Positions 18,113-26,715 of a stretch of DNA of 64,000 nt are shown one piece after another; the first letter of the stretch is position 1, and each line of letters starts with the position of its first letter. Origin of the DNA: Phaeocystidibacter sp965659415 (GTDB lineage Bacteria; Bacteroidota; Bacteroidia; Flavobacteriales; Schleiferiaceae); assembly GCA_965659415.1 (NCBI GenBank), contig CBFHVA010000013.1, forward strand, positions 9,196-73,195, written 5' to 3'. The position numbers were made by a program, and so were the translations under genes. The notes beneath the pieces are model-generated. The model did no database searches, was not told the origin of the DNA, and saw only the letters and a list, made by a program, of their open reading frames with translations.

Positions 18113-18907
18113 ATGGACAAGTTTCTGTCGGCCATTCAAGCTTCTCTTCACGGAGGGGCAGCTATCCTCGAAGTTTATCACAAAGAGGAAACGATACAAG
18201 TTCTTGAAAAGGAAGATCGCTCACCTCTTACCGCGGCAGATACCGCGGCACATCAGCGCATCATGCAATATTTGAACGAGACAGAGATACCTGTTTTGAG
18301 CGAAGAGGGTAGCAGTATTGATTTTCAAGAAAGAAGCGCCTGGGACCTGATGTGGATAGTGGATCCATTGGATGGTACGAAGGAGTTTATCAAACGAAAC
18401 GGTGAGTTCACCGTGAATGTAGCTCTTGTGCAGAATGGGAAGCCTATTTTCGGGGTGATTTATGTTCCTGTACAACACACACTCTACTTTGGAGGTGAGG
18501 GTATGGGAGCTTACAAAGTGGAACGCATCGATTACGAAACCGAGTTTAGCTCCATGGAGCAACTTCAGAACGCGGCTACCCCACTTCCGGCTACCGGTCC
18601 TGATATATTTACTGTGGTTGGGAGTCGATCTCATATGAACGACGATACTAAACATTATATCGAATCACTGGAGAAAGAACACGGTCAGGTGGATATTATC
18701 TCTAAGGGTAGCTCATTGAAGATTTGCATGGTAGTCGAAGGAAAAGCGAATGAATACCCACGATTTGCTCCCACAATGGAATGGGATACAGCAGCTGGGC
18801 ACGCTTTGGTTTTGGCGGTAGGTAAAGAGATGGTTGAGCCAAAATCTGAGACCTCACTTGTTTACAATAAAGAGAACCTTCTCAATCCCCATTTCTTAGT
18901 GCGCTAA
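18113..18907 (+). CDS. cysQ: 3'(2'),5'-bisphosphate nucleotidase CysQ
   Basis: An inositol-monophosphatase-fold phosphatase that hydrolyses 3'-phosphoadenosine 5'-phosphate, a by-product of sulfate assimilation. The 264-residue protein has the Li-sensitive phosphatase motifs SEEG (residues 63-66) and DPLDGT (84-89) with FIKRNGEFTVNVALV, and the C-terminal WDTAAGHALV metal-binding motif. The start is placed at the ATG at 18113: upstream codons would run back into the terminator. Promoter not seen. It sits directly before the heme O synthase promoter with no obvious functional link. Confidence 0.93.
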   Translation: MDKFLSAIQASLHGGAAILEVYHKEETIQVLEKEDRSPLTAADTAAHQRIMQYLNETEIPVLSEEGSSIDFQERSAWDLMWIVDPLDGTKEFIKRNGEFTVNVALVQNGKPIFGVIYVPVQHTLYFGGEGMGAYKVERIDYETEFSSMEQLQNAATPLPATGPDIFTVVGSRSHMNDDTKHYIESLEKEHGQVDIISKGSSLKICMVVEGKANEYPRFAPTMEWDTAAGHALVLAVGKEMVEPKSETSLVYNKENLLNPHFLVR

Positions 18908-18909
18908 TT

Positions 18910-18941
18910 TTGGTTTGAGGTGATTCTGTGCAGTATCTTTG
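18910..18941 (+). promoter_or_regulatory. Promoter of the heme O synthase/oxidase cluster
   Basis: TTG at 18910-18912, a 21-bp spacer and TATCTTTG at 18934-18941; a second TTG at 18915 gives a 16-bp spacer. The ATG at 18950 is 8 bp after the -7 box, so the transcript would be leaderless or nearly so. Confidence 0.72.
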
Positions 18942-18949
18942 CGCCTCCC

Positions 18950-19858
18950 ATGAGAGAGTCATCTACATCTTCTATTTCTGTGAAACAAAGGACTGTAGCT
19001 GTGCGCCTTTCTGATTACGTGCAGCTGTTGAAGTTCAGATTGACTTTGAGTGTGGTATTTTCTGCCTCTGCGGGGTATGCTATTGCTGCGGAAGAGTTCA
19101 AAGCCACAGTTTTCTTTGCCTTGGTTTTAGGAGGTTTTTTAATCGTAGGGGCTTCCAATTCCTTCAATCAGGTCTGGGAACGAAATCGTGATGCGTTGAT
19201 GAACCGCACCAAGAATCGCCCACTCGCCGCTGGAAGAATGGGCGTAGTTGAGGGGCTTATCGTGAGCACGATCGCGCTCATCGCAGGTGTGGCTTTACTT
19301 TGGTCCATCAATCCATTGAGTACTTATTTTGGTGTCGCATCAGTGGCGGTTTACGTTCTCATGTATACCCCAATGAAGGCGCGAACCCCTTGGGCTGTAT
19401 TTGTAGGTGCTTTTCCTGGCGCTATGCCTTTTATGCTTGGCTGGGTGGCTGCAACCAACGATTTTAGCATTGAGCCTGGGATGTTATTCGCCGTTCAGTT
19501 TCTTTGGCAATTTCCACACTTTTGGGCAATAGGCTGGGTGGCATACGATGATTATGCGAAGGCAGGCTATTACTTATTGCCAACCCGGAAAAGAGACGCT
19601 ACTTCAGCGAACCTCACGATTATATATTCCGTCTGGACCCTTGTGTTGAGCTTGCTGCCTATGTTTAGTTTTACAGGTCAACTTGAACTATCATGGCCCT
19701 TTGCCATTTTAGTTGCCTTGCTTGGAACATGGTTGGTGTATAAATCGTTACAATTAAAGAAGAAACAAACGAAAGAGGCTGCGAGGAGCTTGATGCTTAC
19801 GAGTGTAGCTTACTTGCCACTAGTGCAAATTTTATACGTTGTCGATAGATACATCTAA
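18950..19858 (+). CDS. cyoE: Heme O synthase (protoheme IX farnesyltransferase)
   Basis: A UbiA-superfamily membrane enzyme that farnesylates heme b to heme O, the precursor of heme a for cytochrome oxidase. The 302-residue protein has the prenyl-diphosphate motif NQVWERNRDALMNRTKNRPL and the second motif YDDYAKAGYYLLP, in multiple transmembrane helices. The frame can be read 10 codons further upstream, but that stretch contains the promoter -7 box, so the ATG at 18950 is chosen. Its stop abuts the next ATG. It leads a seven-gene cytochrome oxidase cluster. Confidence 0.94.
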   Translation: MRESSTSSISVKQRTVAVRLSDYVQLLKFRLTLSVVFSASAGYAIAAEEFKATVFFALVLGGFLIVGASNSFNQVWERNRDALMNRTKNRPLAAGRMGVVEGLIVSTIALIAGVALLWSINPLSTYFGVASVAVYVLMYTPMKARTPWAVFVGAFPGAMPFMLGWVAATNDFSIEPGMLFAVQFLWQFPHFWAIGWVAYDDYAKAGYYLLPTRKRDATSANLTIIYSVWTLVLSLLPMFSFTGQLELSWPFAILVALLGTWLVYKSLQLKKKQTKEAARSLMLTSVAYLPLVQILYVVDRYI

Positions 19859-20434
19859 ATGACTGATACTACTTTAAAACAACAGAGGAAGAGAGCGGCC
19901 AAGCCAATGCTTTGGATTGGTATTGCCTCGATGGTTATGGCGTTTGTGGGCCTTACTTCGGGCTACATCGTTTCACGTTCCTACTTAATGGAGGAAAACG
20001 GATGGCGCTATTTTGAAGTTCCTACTGAGTTTATTTTTTCGACCCTCGTTATGGTAATGAGCTCTGGCTTGATGATTTTGGCAGTTAAATCTGCCCGAGC
20101 AGGAAACACAAGTCGCTTAAGCGCCTTACTTGTTGGAGCGATGGTTCTTGGGATTGTCTTTGCAATCCTACAATTCTTCGGATGGCGCGTTCTGTACGCT
20201 CAACAAATCACTTTTGTTGGTAACCAAGCGGGCTCGTGGTTTTACGTTCTCACTGGGTTCCACTTGCTCCACTGGTTTGGAGGTTGGGTGGCGCTTCTGG
20301 TAACCTTTATTAAGGCAAGATTGAATAGATATACTTCAGAAGATCACCAAGGCGTGGAGATGGCTGCAATTTTCTGGCATTTCGTGGACATCTTATGGGT
20401 CTGTCTATTCCTGTTTTTGGCAATAATTCGTTAA
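19859..20434 (+). CDS. Cytochrome c oxidase subunit III-family protein (short paralogue)
   Basis: A 191-residue membrane protein of the heme-copper oxidase subunit III family, about five transmembrane helices, with the characteristic last-helix motif FWHFVDILWVCLF and the mid-helix signature FYVLTGFHLLHW. Shorter than the seven-helix form, as in many bacterial Cox III proteins. It begins directly on the heme O synthase stop and is followed by a second, longer subunit III. Which of the two pairs with the catalytic subunits, absent from the window, is unknown. Confidence 0.88.
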   Translation: MTDTTLKQQRKRAAKPMLWIGIASMVMAFVGLTSGYIVSRSYLMEENGWRYFEVPTEFIFSTLVMVMSSGLMILAVKSARAGNTSRLSALLVGAMVLGIVFAILQFFGWRVLYAQQITFVGNQAGSWFYVLTGFHLLHWFGGWVALLVTFIKARLNRYTSEDHQGVEMAAIFWHFVDILWVCLFLFLAIIR

Positions 20435-20462
20435 ACTTGCAGCGAAATTTAATCCGATAAAC

Positions 20463-21401
20463 ATGGCGACTACTACGTCTGTGGAAATGCCTCAAGATGA
20501 AAAAATCTGGGGCGGGGGGAATCAGCCGATGGGCGCGAGCTACGGTAAATTGATGATGTGGTTCTTCTTGATTTCCGATGCATTGACCTTCTCTGGCTTT
20601 CTAACTGCCTATGGCTTAATGCGTTTTAAGTATGAATTGTCTTGGCCAGTAGCTGAGAATGTGTTCACTCACTTCCCGGGTTTGGAAGGTGATCAACCTC
20701 TCCTCTACGTGGCGTTGATGACGTTTATATTGATCATGTCGTCGGTTACTATGGTGCTTGCTGTTCATGAAGGACACAACAATCGCAAGATTAGAGTGGG
20801 TCTTTGGATGTTGGCAACTATAGTTGGTGGAGCAATCTTCCTAGGTTCACAGGCTTGGGAGTGGTATCACTTTATTATCGGCGATAACGGCGGAGTTGAG
20901 GTTGTATTCACTGATGACAGAGGCATTCAAACTTTGCGCCCGGCGAACGCTGAAGGAGAGTTTATTTCTCTCAAAGAATTGGTTCATGGAGAGGCCGGGG
21001 GGCATGGTCATCACGAGCACTTCACCAAAACGCAAGTGGTAGATGCTTTTGCAGCTGGTGATTACCAACTTCGTTTTCCTGGAAAAGAAGGGACCTTGAT
21101 TGCACATAACGAGGCCGTTCAATTGTTGAATGACGAGCGCGCTGATGTGATTCAAGGAGCAAACATGACGCGTAATGAATACGGACACAAGCAGTTCGCG
21201 AATTTCTTCTTCTTCATCACGGGTTTCCACGGTTTCCACGTATTCTCAGGTGTGGTTTTGAATTTCATCATCTTCTACAATGTGATGCTCGGAACTTATC
21301 AGCGCAGAGGTCACTACGAGATGGTTGAGAAGGTTGGTTTGTACTGGCACTTTGTAGACCTCGTTTGGGTATTCGTATTTACATTCTTCTACCTCGTTTA
21401 A
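20463..21401 (+). CDS. Cytochrome c oxidase subunit III with extended His-rich loop
   Basis: A 312-residue subunit III-family protein. N-terminal helices (KLMMWFFLISDALTFSGF) and the last helices (FFFITGFHGFHVFSG, YWHFVDLVWVFVFTFFYLV) match the family. Between them, residues about 141-243 form a long soluble insert containing a histidine cluster HGEAGGHGHHEH (175-186). Functions with subunits I, II and IV of an aa3-type oxidase in the inner membrane. It lies 28 bp after its paralogue; gene order matches oxidase clusters of other Bacteroidota. Confidence 0.9.
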   Translation: MATTTSVEMPQDEKIWGGGNQPMGASYGKLMMWFFLISDALTFSGFLTAYGLMRFKYELSWPVAENVFTHFPGLEGDQPLLYVALMTFILIMSSVTMVLAVHEGHNNRKIRVGLWMLATIVGGAIFLGSQAWEWYHFIIGDNGGVEVVFTDDRGIQTLRPANAEGEFISLKELVHGEAGGHGHHEHFTKTQVVDAFAAGDYQLRFPGKEGTLIAHNEAVQLLNDERADVIQGANMTRNEYGHKQFANFFFFITGFHGFHVFSGVVLNFIIFYNVMLGTYQRRGHYEMVEKVGLYWHFVDLVWVFVFTFFYLV

Positions 21402-21419
21402 TTTCAGACTCCAAGAATC

Positions 21420-21743
21420 ATGGCAGAAAATCACGCACAAGGAGGAACTCGCAAGATTTGGATCGTATTCTTCGTCTTGCTCGTTGTTACCGCAGTAGAA
21501 GTATTGTTGGGTATCATCAAACCTGAATTTTTAATGTCAGCTCCAGGAGGTTTTACCTCGTGGTTGAACTACATCTTTATCATACTTACGCTTTTCAAAG
21601 CGTACTTCATCGTTGAAACATTTATGCACCTCGAAGGTGAGCGCAAGTCTCTTCGACTAGCCATTTACCTTCCAGTGCTTATTCTCATTCCTTATCTCAC
21701 CTTTATTCTACTCACTGAAGGCGGATATTTGTTTGGTCATTAA
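21420..21743 (+). CDS. Cytochrome c oxidase subunit IV-like protein (prokaryotic type)
   Basis: A 107-residue protein with about three transmembrane helices (IWIVFFVLLVVTAVEVLLGI..., FIILTLFKAYFIVETFMHL, LPVLILIPYLTFILL), matching the prokaryotic COX4 family. The sequence KAYFIVETFMHLEGERK is characteristic. Its stop codon overlaps the next ATG (TAATG). It probably helps assemble or stabilise the oxidase. Confidence 0.87.
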   Translation: MAENHAQGGTRKIWIVFFVLLVVTAVEVLLGIIKPEFLMSAPGGFTSWLNYIFIILTLFKAYFIVETFMHLEGERKSLRLAIYLPVLILIPYLTFILLTEGGYLFGH

Positions 21744-22471
21744 TGGCAGAGAAAAAGAGTAAACTCGGACAAAGGGCAGTGCTGATAATTTTATTGGCTT
21801 TGCCCGTTTCTGTTTATGTGGGTTCAGTTATCCTGAGTGGAGAACTCAACTTCAAATCCATTGAAGTAATAGGTCCACGTGAAGTGGTGGCTAATTCAGA
21901 TGGTTCGTTTGATACCACATATTATACTGTTCCTGATTTCAGTTTTGTAAATCAACATGGGGACACCATCACCAAAGCGGATATGGAAGGGAAGATTTAT
22001 GTGGCTTCCTTCTTCTTTACGCAGTGTCCTACCATCTGCAAACCCATGAATTTTCATCTAAAGCAGGTACACGACCGCATGGTTGCCTTTGAAGATGTCA
22101 TGTATCTATCACACAGTATCGATACAGAACACGATACGGTGGAAGCACTTTATCAATACTCCAGAGACCTCGGTGTTGCGAACTCTAAGCGTTGGATGTT
22201 TGTTACCAGTAATAAAGAGGAAGTCTTCGCAATGGCAGATTCTTATTTCTTGCCTGCAAACACCGATTCTACGCGGACAGACCATGCGGGCTATTATCAT
22301 TCTGCTCAAGTGGTTTTGGTAGATTGGGATGGTAGGATAAGAAGTAGACGCGACGATAATGGAAACATTATTGGAGCCTACGAAATCAGCGAGCCGAAGG
22401 ATATTGATCCTCTAATTGACGATTTAAGAGTGCTCACGAAAGAGTATCGAAAAGTGAAAATGGAACGATGA
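21743..22471 (+). CDS. SCO1/SenC-family copper chaperone
   Basis: A membrane-anchored, thioredoxin-fold protein that delivers copper to the CuA centre of cytochrome oxidase subunit II. The 242-residue protein has an N-terminal anchor (residues 12-31), the copper-binding CxxxC (C95 and C99, in FFFTQCPTICKP), and a distant histidine (H186 in YYHSAQVV), all SCO hallmarks. It overlaps subunit IV by one base pair set (TAATG) and DUF420 by 4 bp. Location inside the oxidase cluster supports the role. Confidence 0.93.
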   Translation: MAEKKSKLGQRAVLIILLALPVSVYVGSVILSGELNFKSIEVIGPREVVANSDGSFDTTYYTVPDFSFVNQHGDTITKADMEGKIYVASFFFTQCPTICKPMNFHLKQVHDRMVAFEDVMYLSHSIDTEHDTVEALYQYSRDLGVANSKRWMFVTSNKEEVFAMADSYFLPANTDSTRTDHAGYYHSAQVVLVDWDGRIRSRRDDNGNIIGAYEISEPKDIDPLIDDLRVLTKEYRKVKMER

Positions 22472-22998
22472 AGAAGAACGATCAATTGTGGAAGCCAATC
22501 ATTATCGGCTTGAGTATAGTGGTTCCCATTGCCGTAGCAGTTCTTTTTACCCTTCCAGAGGATATGAAATTGAATTGGGGAAGTGCGAATTTGCGCAGTA
22601 TGCCCTTTTTTCATGCAACTCTAAATGGAAGCACCGCGGTATTGCTTTTTGTGGGTAGATTCGTAATCTCTCAGAAGCAGGTTGGTTTACACAAAGCTTC
22701 GATGCTCAGTGCATTCGTATTATCTGCAATATTCTTAGTGAGCTACGTCATCTATCACTCGAGCACACCCAATTCCACGTATGGAGGTGACCTTGGATGG
22801 CTTTACTACCCGATTCTGATTTCACACATCGTCCTTTCAATGGCTGTGTTGCCTCTAGCGATGTTTGCGATTTACAGAGGAATGACGAATGAAATCGCCA
22901 AACACAAGAAAGTAGTTAAATGGACATTTCCCATTTGGCTTTACGTGGCCGTAACAGGTGTGTTGGTGTATGTATTTATGGCGCCCTATTATGTATAA
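22468..22998 (+). CDS. DUF420-family membrane protein, probable oxidase assembly factor
   Basis: A 176-residue integral membrane protein with about five helices, of the DUF420 (CtaM/YozB-like) family. Characteristic pieces: LRSMPFFHATLNGSTAVLL, YHSSTPNSTYGG and HKKVVKWTFPIWLYVAVTGV. In Gram-positive bacteria CtaM is required for heme-copper oxidase assembly; here the same role is inferred from the adjoining SCO and Cox genes. Overlaps SCO by 4 bp and the next small gene by 8 bp, so this is translationally coupled. Confidence 0.86.
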   Translation: MKKNDQLWKPIIIGLSIVVPIAVAVLFTLPEDMKLNWGSANLRSMPFFHATLNGSTAVLLFVGRFVISQKQVGLHKASMLSAFVLSAIFLVSYVIYHSSTPNSTYGGDLGWLYYPILISHIVLSMAVLPLAMFAIYRGMTNEIAKHKKVVKWTFPIWLYVAVTGVLVYVFMAPYYV

Positions 22999-23233
22999 AA
23001 GAGTAATACCCATATTGCTGATTTTCCTGCTTTCCCTTGTGTCTTTTGACGCATCGGCTCAATGCGCCATGTGTAAAGCTGTGGCGGAGAGTAATGGTGC
23101 TTCAGGAGGAGGAGTAGCTTCGGGGTTGAATCAAGGGATCTTGTACATGATGTTCTTCCCTTATTTCCTCGCTGCAATGGTAGGTATACTTTGGTATCGT
23201 CATAATAAGAAGACGAGCCAAGCGGATAATTGA
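22991..23233 (+). CDS. Small membrane protein with CAMC motif, end of the oxidase cluster
   Basis: An 80-residue protein: residues 1-24 form a signal peptide or anchor, followed immediately by CAMC (C25, C28), a glycine-rich stretch, then a transmembrane helix (about residues 49-68) and a short basic tail. No family I can name. The ATG at 22991 is chosen because the longer frame runs through the DUF420 gene; the 8-bp overlap with that gene indicates coupling. Context suggests oxidase assembly, perhaps metal or thiol handling outside the membrane; this is inference. Confidence 0.75.
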   Translation: MYKRVIPILLIFLLSLVSFDASAQCAMCKAVAESNGASGGGVASGLNQGILYMMFFPYFLAAMVGILWYRHNKKTSQADN

Positions 23234-23255
23234 TTCCGCATCGCTCCGTTTAAGG

Positions 23256-23287
23256 TTGGAGTAGCTGCTGCGCATTGTTTATATTTG
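23256..23287 (+). promoter_or_regulatory. Promoter of the TolC/adaptor/tsaB genes
   Basis: TTG at 23256-23258, a 21-bp spacer and TATATTTG at 23280-23287. It lies 34 bp before the ATG at 23321 and excludes the upstream in-frame start that begins within the -7 box. Confidence 0.7.
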
Positions 23288-23320
23288 TTTGGCTACAGAA
23301 CTGAACACCAGAATAATCTA

Positions 23321-24739
23321 ATGAAGAAATTACTCCTTGTTGCTCTGGCAACAGGCTTCTCAGTACTTACCTACGGACAAAAGAAAGAGTGGACGTTTGA
23401 AGAATGCATGGAGTATGCCTTAGAGCATAATATCGATGTGCGTCAGAGTTCCCAGGATGTAGATATTGCGAATTACAACCGCGATGCAAACATTGCGAAC
23501 TTCACACCCAATCTTACGCTTTCCGGAGGATACAACTGGAACTTTGGTCTGTCAATTGACCCGGTAACCAACATTCCGTCGCGTATTGATCGACAAACCG
23601 GTAATATTTCACTCAGTTCTTCCTGGATTTTGTTTGATGGTCTTCAGAACGTCAATCAATATCGCAGGGGTCAAGTCGATTATCTATCAGCGACCTACCA
23701 GCTTGAGGCGTTGAAGAATGACGTGGCCGTGAATGTGGCTGCGAATTACCTTCAGATCTTGATGAATAAGGAGGTACTCGTGGTGGCCATCGAACAGTTC
23801 AACAACAGCAATAGAATTTACGAGCAATCCAAAGCGCAATACGATGCAGGTGCCATTGCATACGGAGACTTGCTTCAGACGGAATCACAGTTGGCGCAAG
23901 ATGAGCAGCGCATGGTGGTTGCGGAGAATAATGTGCAATTGAGTTTGCTTGCCCTTGCGCAACTTTTGCAGCTTGATGATCCGACTTCGTTTGATGTGCA
24001 GACTCCCGAGTTCGACCTTCCTCCAGGTACCATCTTGGCTCGTGATCCCCAAAGCTTGTATGAGGCTTCTCGAGAAGTTCAGCCTAGTATTCGAGCCAGC
24101 GAATTAGGCGTTCAGAGCGCAGAGTACAGTTTGTCCCAATCGCGAGGCCAGATTTGGCCTACTATTTCCTTACGAGCTGCCGTGGCAACAAATTATTCTG
24201 ATCAAATTCGAAGTTTTGAAGGCACGCAACCCGTTGTTTCGCAAATCGGATATTGGGATGATAATGGAACCAATGTGCCGGTTTTCACCACAGTTAATTT
24301 ACCTGTAGGCGCAGAAACCAAAGGGGTAGGAGACCAGTTGGGTGACAACTTGAATCAATTCGTAGGATTAAACTTGACCTGGCCGTTGTTCTCTAGATTG
24401 CAAGTGCGTAACGATATCAGAAGGCAAGAGTTTCAGGTGTCAAGAGCAGAGCTTGAACAAGAACGTGCAGAGAATACTCTCCGCCAAACCATTCAGCGCG
24501 CACATGCGGATGCGAAGGCTTCATTGAAGTCGTATAATGCCGCAACCAAAGCAGCACTTGCAGCGGAAGAGAATCTAGACTATGCCACGATACGTCGTGA
24601 AGAGGGCGCGATTAATCAGTATGATTATGAATCGGCTCGCAACAATTACTTAGCGGCTAAATCGCAGCAGCTTCAATCGAAGTACGATTATATTTTTAAA
24701 GTTCGCGTTCTCGAGTTTTATATTTCCAACCAATTCTAA
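23321..24739 (+). CDS. TolC-family outer-membrane efflux protein
   Basis: A 472-residue outer-membrane channel of the TolC family: signal peptide (residues 1-18, ending TYGQ), then repeated helical hairpins with the typical YxLEALKNDVAVNVAANYLQIL and YEQSKAQYDAGAIAYGDLLQTESQLAQ sequences duplicated in the second half (SYNAATKAALAAEENLDYATIRREEGAINQYDYESARNNYLAAKSQ). The ATG at 23321 is preferred to an upstream frame that overlaps the promoter. Seven bases separate it from an adaptor gene. It forms the outer channel of a tripartite exporter. Confidence 0.92.
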   Translation: MKKLLLVALATGFSVLTYGQKKEWTFEECMEYALEHNIDVRQSSQDVDIANYNRDANIANFTPNLTLSGGYNWNFGLSIDPVTNIPSRIDRQTGNISLSSSWILFDGLQNVNQYRRGQVDYLSATYQLEALKNDVAVNVAANYLQILMNKEVLVVAIEQFNNSNRIYEQSKAQYDAGAIAYGDLLQTESQLAQDEQRMVVAENNVQLSLLALAQLLQLDDPTSFDVQTPEFDLPPGTILARDPQSLYEASREVQPSIRASELGVQSAEYSLSQSRGQIWPTISLRAAVATNYSDQIRSFEGTQPVVSQIGYWDDNGTNVPVFTTVNLPVGAETKGVGDQLGDNLNQFVGLNLTWPLFSRLQVRNDIRRQEFQVSRAELEQERAENTLRQTIQRAHADAKASLKSYNAATKAALAAEENLDYATIRREEGAINQYDYESARNNYLAAKSQQLQSKYDYIFKVRVLEFYISNQF

Positions 24740-24745
24740 GGAACC

Positions 24746-26008
24746 ATGAGTAGAACCCTAAAAATAGTCCTGATTGCAGTTGGGATAATCGTGGTTGCTC
24801 TGGTGGTAGCAAAGAGCACAGGTAAAATCGGTGTATCCGATGCCACAAGTGTGGAAATCGGCGAAGCGAAATTGCGTACCATCGTTGAAACCGTAAGTGC
24901 CTCAGGCAAGATTCAGCCAGAAGTGGAAGTGAAATTGTCTCCTGAGGTTTCAGGTGAGATTATCGAACTCAATGTAGAAGAAGGTCAATCGGTAATTCAA
25001 AATGATGTGCTGGTTCGCATTAATCCCGATTTATATAGAGCGGCAGTACAGCGAACCTCAGCGGCAGTCAATACAGCCAGAGCCGGTAAGGCTCAATCTG
25101 AAGCTCAATTGTTGGAAGCACAAAAAATCTATGATCGGAATAAATCGCTCTTTGATCAGAACGTAATTTCTCAAGCTGAATGGGATGCCGCGCAACGTGC
25201 TTTTGAAGTAGCGCGCCTTGCTGTTGAATCTTCCACCTATCAGTTGGAGAGCGCTTTGGCAACGAGAAAAGAGGCCGAAGATAATTTGAAGAGAACGACA
25301 ATAATTGCTCCGGTGTCCGGTACGATATCAGCGTTGAATATCGAACTTGGTGAGCGCGTGGTAGGAACAGCTCAAATGGCGGGTACGGAACTTATGCGAA
25401 TCGCCAATCTCAACGATATGGAAGTTTTGGTGGAGGTAAATGAGAACGATATCGTGAAAGTAGCCATGAATGACACCGCTATCATTGAAGTGGATGCTTA
25501 TTTAGGGGAAAAGTTCAAAGGGATCGTTACTGAAATAGCCAATAGTGCAAACCTCCAAGGAACAACCGCCGATCAGGTGACAAACTTTGAAGTGAAGGTG
25601 CGCATCTTGAGAAGCAGCTATGAGAATAAGGATGTGCAACCATTCAGACCGGGTATGACCGCGTCGGTTGACATTCAAACTAATAGAAGAAGCGATATTA
25701 TAACTGTGCCTATCGAGGCGGTTACCGTAAGAGAAGATACCGTTAGCCTTACGGCCAGTGAACGCTTCAAAGCGAAACGCGAAAGAGAAGATAGCGATGA
25801 GGACCCTTACGAGGTTGTGTTCGCTATGGAAGGCAATACTGTAACGCTACAAGTGGTAGAAACAGGAATACAAGACGAGAAGTATATCGAGATCTTAAGT
25901 GGACTTGAAGCCGGTGATGTGATCATTACTGGACCGTATGAAGCGGTTGCCAAGAAACTGAATCCTGGAGATGAAGTCAAGGAAGAGTCTGACGTTGACG
26001 ACGAATAA
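24746..26008 (+). CDS. Periplasmic adaptor (membrane-fusion) protein, HlyD/MacA-type
   Basis: A 420-residue inner-membrane-anchored adaptor: TM at residues 6-22, the biotinyl-lipoyl-like half-motifs (VSASGKIQPEVEVKLSPEVSGEIIELNVEEGQSV and TTIIAPVSGTISALNIELGERV), an alpha-helical coiled-coil hairpin between them, a beta-barrel domain and an acidic tail (EESDVDDE). It joins an inner-membrane transporter to the TolC channel encoded just upstream. No MacB-type ABC transporter or RND pump follows, so its inner-membrane partner must be elsewhere. Its stop overlaps the tsaB start (TAATG). Confidence 0.92.
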   Translation: MSRTLKIVLIAVGIIVVALVVAKSTGKIGVSDATSVEIGEAKLRTIVETVSASGKIQPEVEVKLSPEVSGEIIELNVEEGQSVIQNDVLVRINPDLYRAAVQRTSAAVNTARAGKAQSEAQLLEAQKIYDRNKSLFDQNVISQAEWDAAQRAFEVARLAVESSTYQLESALATRKEAEDNLKRTTIIAPVSGTISALNIELGERVVGTAQMAGTELMRIANLNDMEVLVEVNENDIVKVAMNDTAIIEVDAYLGEKFKGIVTEIANSANLQGTTADQVTNFEVKVRILRSSYENKDVQPFRPGMTASVDIQTNRRSDIITVPIEAVTVREDTVSLTASERFKAKREREDSDEDPYEVVFAMEGNTVTLQVVETGIQDEKYIEILSGLEAGDVIITGPYEAVAKKLNPGDEVKEESDVDDE

Positions 26009-26715
26009 TGAGTGACCTCCATATTGTCCTTTGCATTGAAACCTCAACACACAATTGCAGTGTAGCTGTTTTCAGGAACGATGCCTTACTGGCGTGCGCA
26101 GAGGAGTCGTCCGATCAATATATACATGGAGAATCCCTCCATTTGTTTATTCAACAAGCCTTAACCGAAGCATCAATTGATTTATCTGAGCTATCAGCTA
26201 TAGGCGTATCCATAGGTCCAGGTTCCTATACAGGTCTTAGAATAGGAGTATCTGCCGTGAAGGGAATGGCATTCACGCTCCAAATTCCCATTTATGCAAT
26301 GGAGAGCTTGGAAGTCTTAGCTTATGGGGCGACTGACGAAGTCTGTGGCACCAATGAGGTAGTTCTGAGTGTGATTGATGCCCGCCGAATGGAGGTGTAT
26401 GCAGCGATGTTTGATAAAAACGCAAACAAGCTAACTTCGACTGAGGCCATTGTGGTTGAGTCCGACTCCTTTGAAGAGTGGCGGAAGGGCAGAAAGGTTG
26501 TCCTCGCAGGTGACGCACAGACCAAGTTGATGGATGTGTTGTCTGAGGAGGATTTTCGAACCAGTGAAGTCGTTTTTCCCTCAGCCCGATTCATGATCCA
26601 AGGGGTGCTTCAAAAAATTCAAGAAGGTAAATCCGAAGATGTGGCTTATTTTGAGCCTTATTACTTGAAGGACTTCATGGCTGGCAAACCACGTAAATCA
26701 CCTCTCAACCTGTAG
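26008..26715 (+). CDS. tsaB: tRNA threonylcarbamoyladenosine biosynthesis protein TsaB
   Basis: Partner of TsaD in making the universal t6A37 modification of ANN-decoding tRNAs. The 235-residue ASKHA-fold protein starts with the ATP-binding-like segment CIETSTHNCSVAVF and has the family signature GVSIGPGSYTGLRIGVSAVKGMAF. The start overlaps the adaptor stop (TAATG). Its end overlaps the convergent tag gene by 11 bp. Co-transcription with an efflux adaptor is common by position but functionally unrelated. Confidence 0.94.
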   Translation: MSDLHIVLCIETSTHNCSVAVFRNDALLACAEESSDQYIHGESLHLFIQQALTEASIDLSELSAIGVSIGPGSYTGLRIGVSAVKGMAFTLQIPIYAMESLEVLAYGATDEVCGTNEVVLSVIDARRMEVYAAMFDKNANKLTSTEAIVVESDSFEEWRKGRKVVLAGDAQTKLMDVLSEEDFRTSEVVFPSARFMIQGVLQKIQEGKSEDVAYFEPYYLKDFMAGKPRKSPLNL

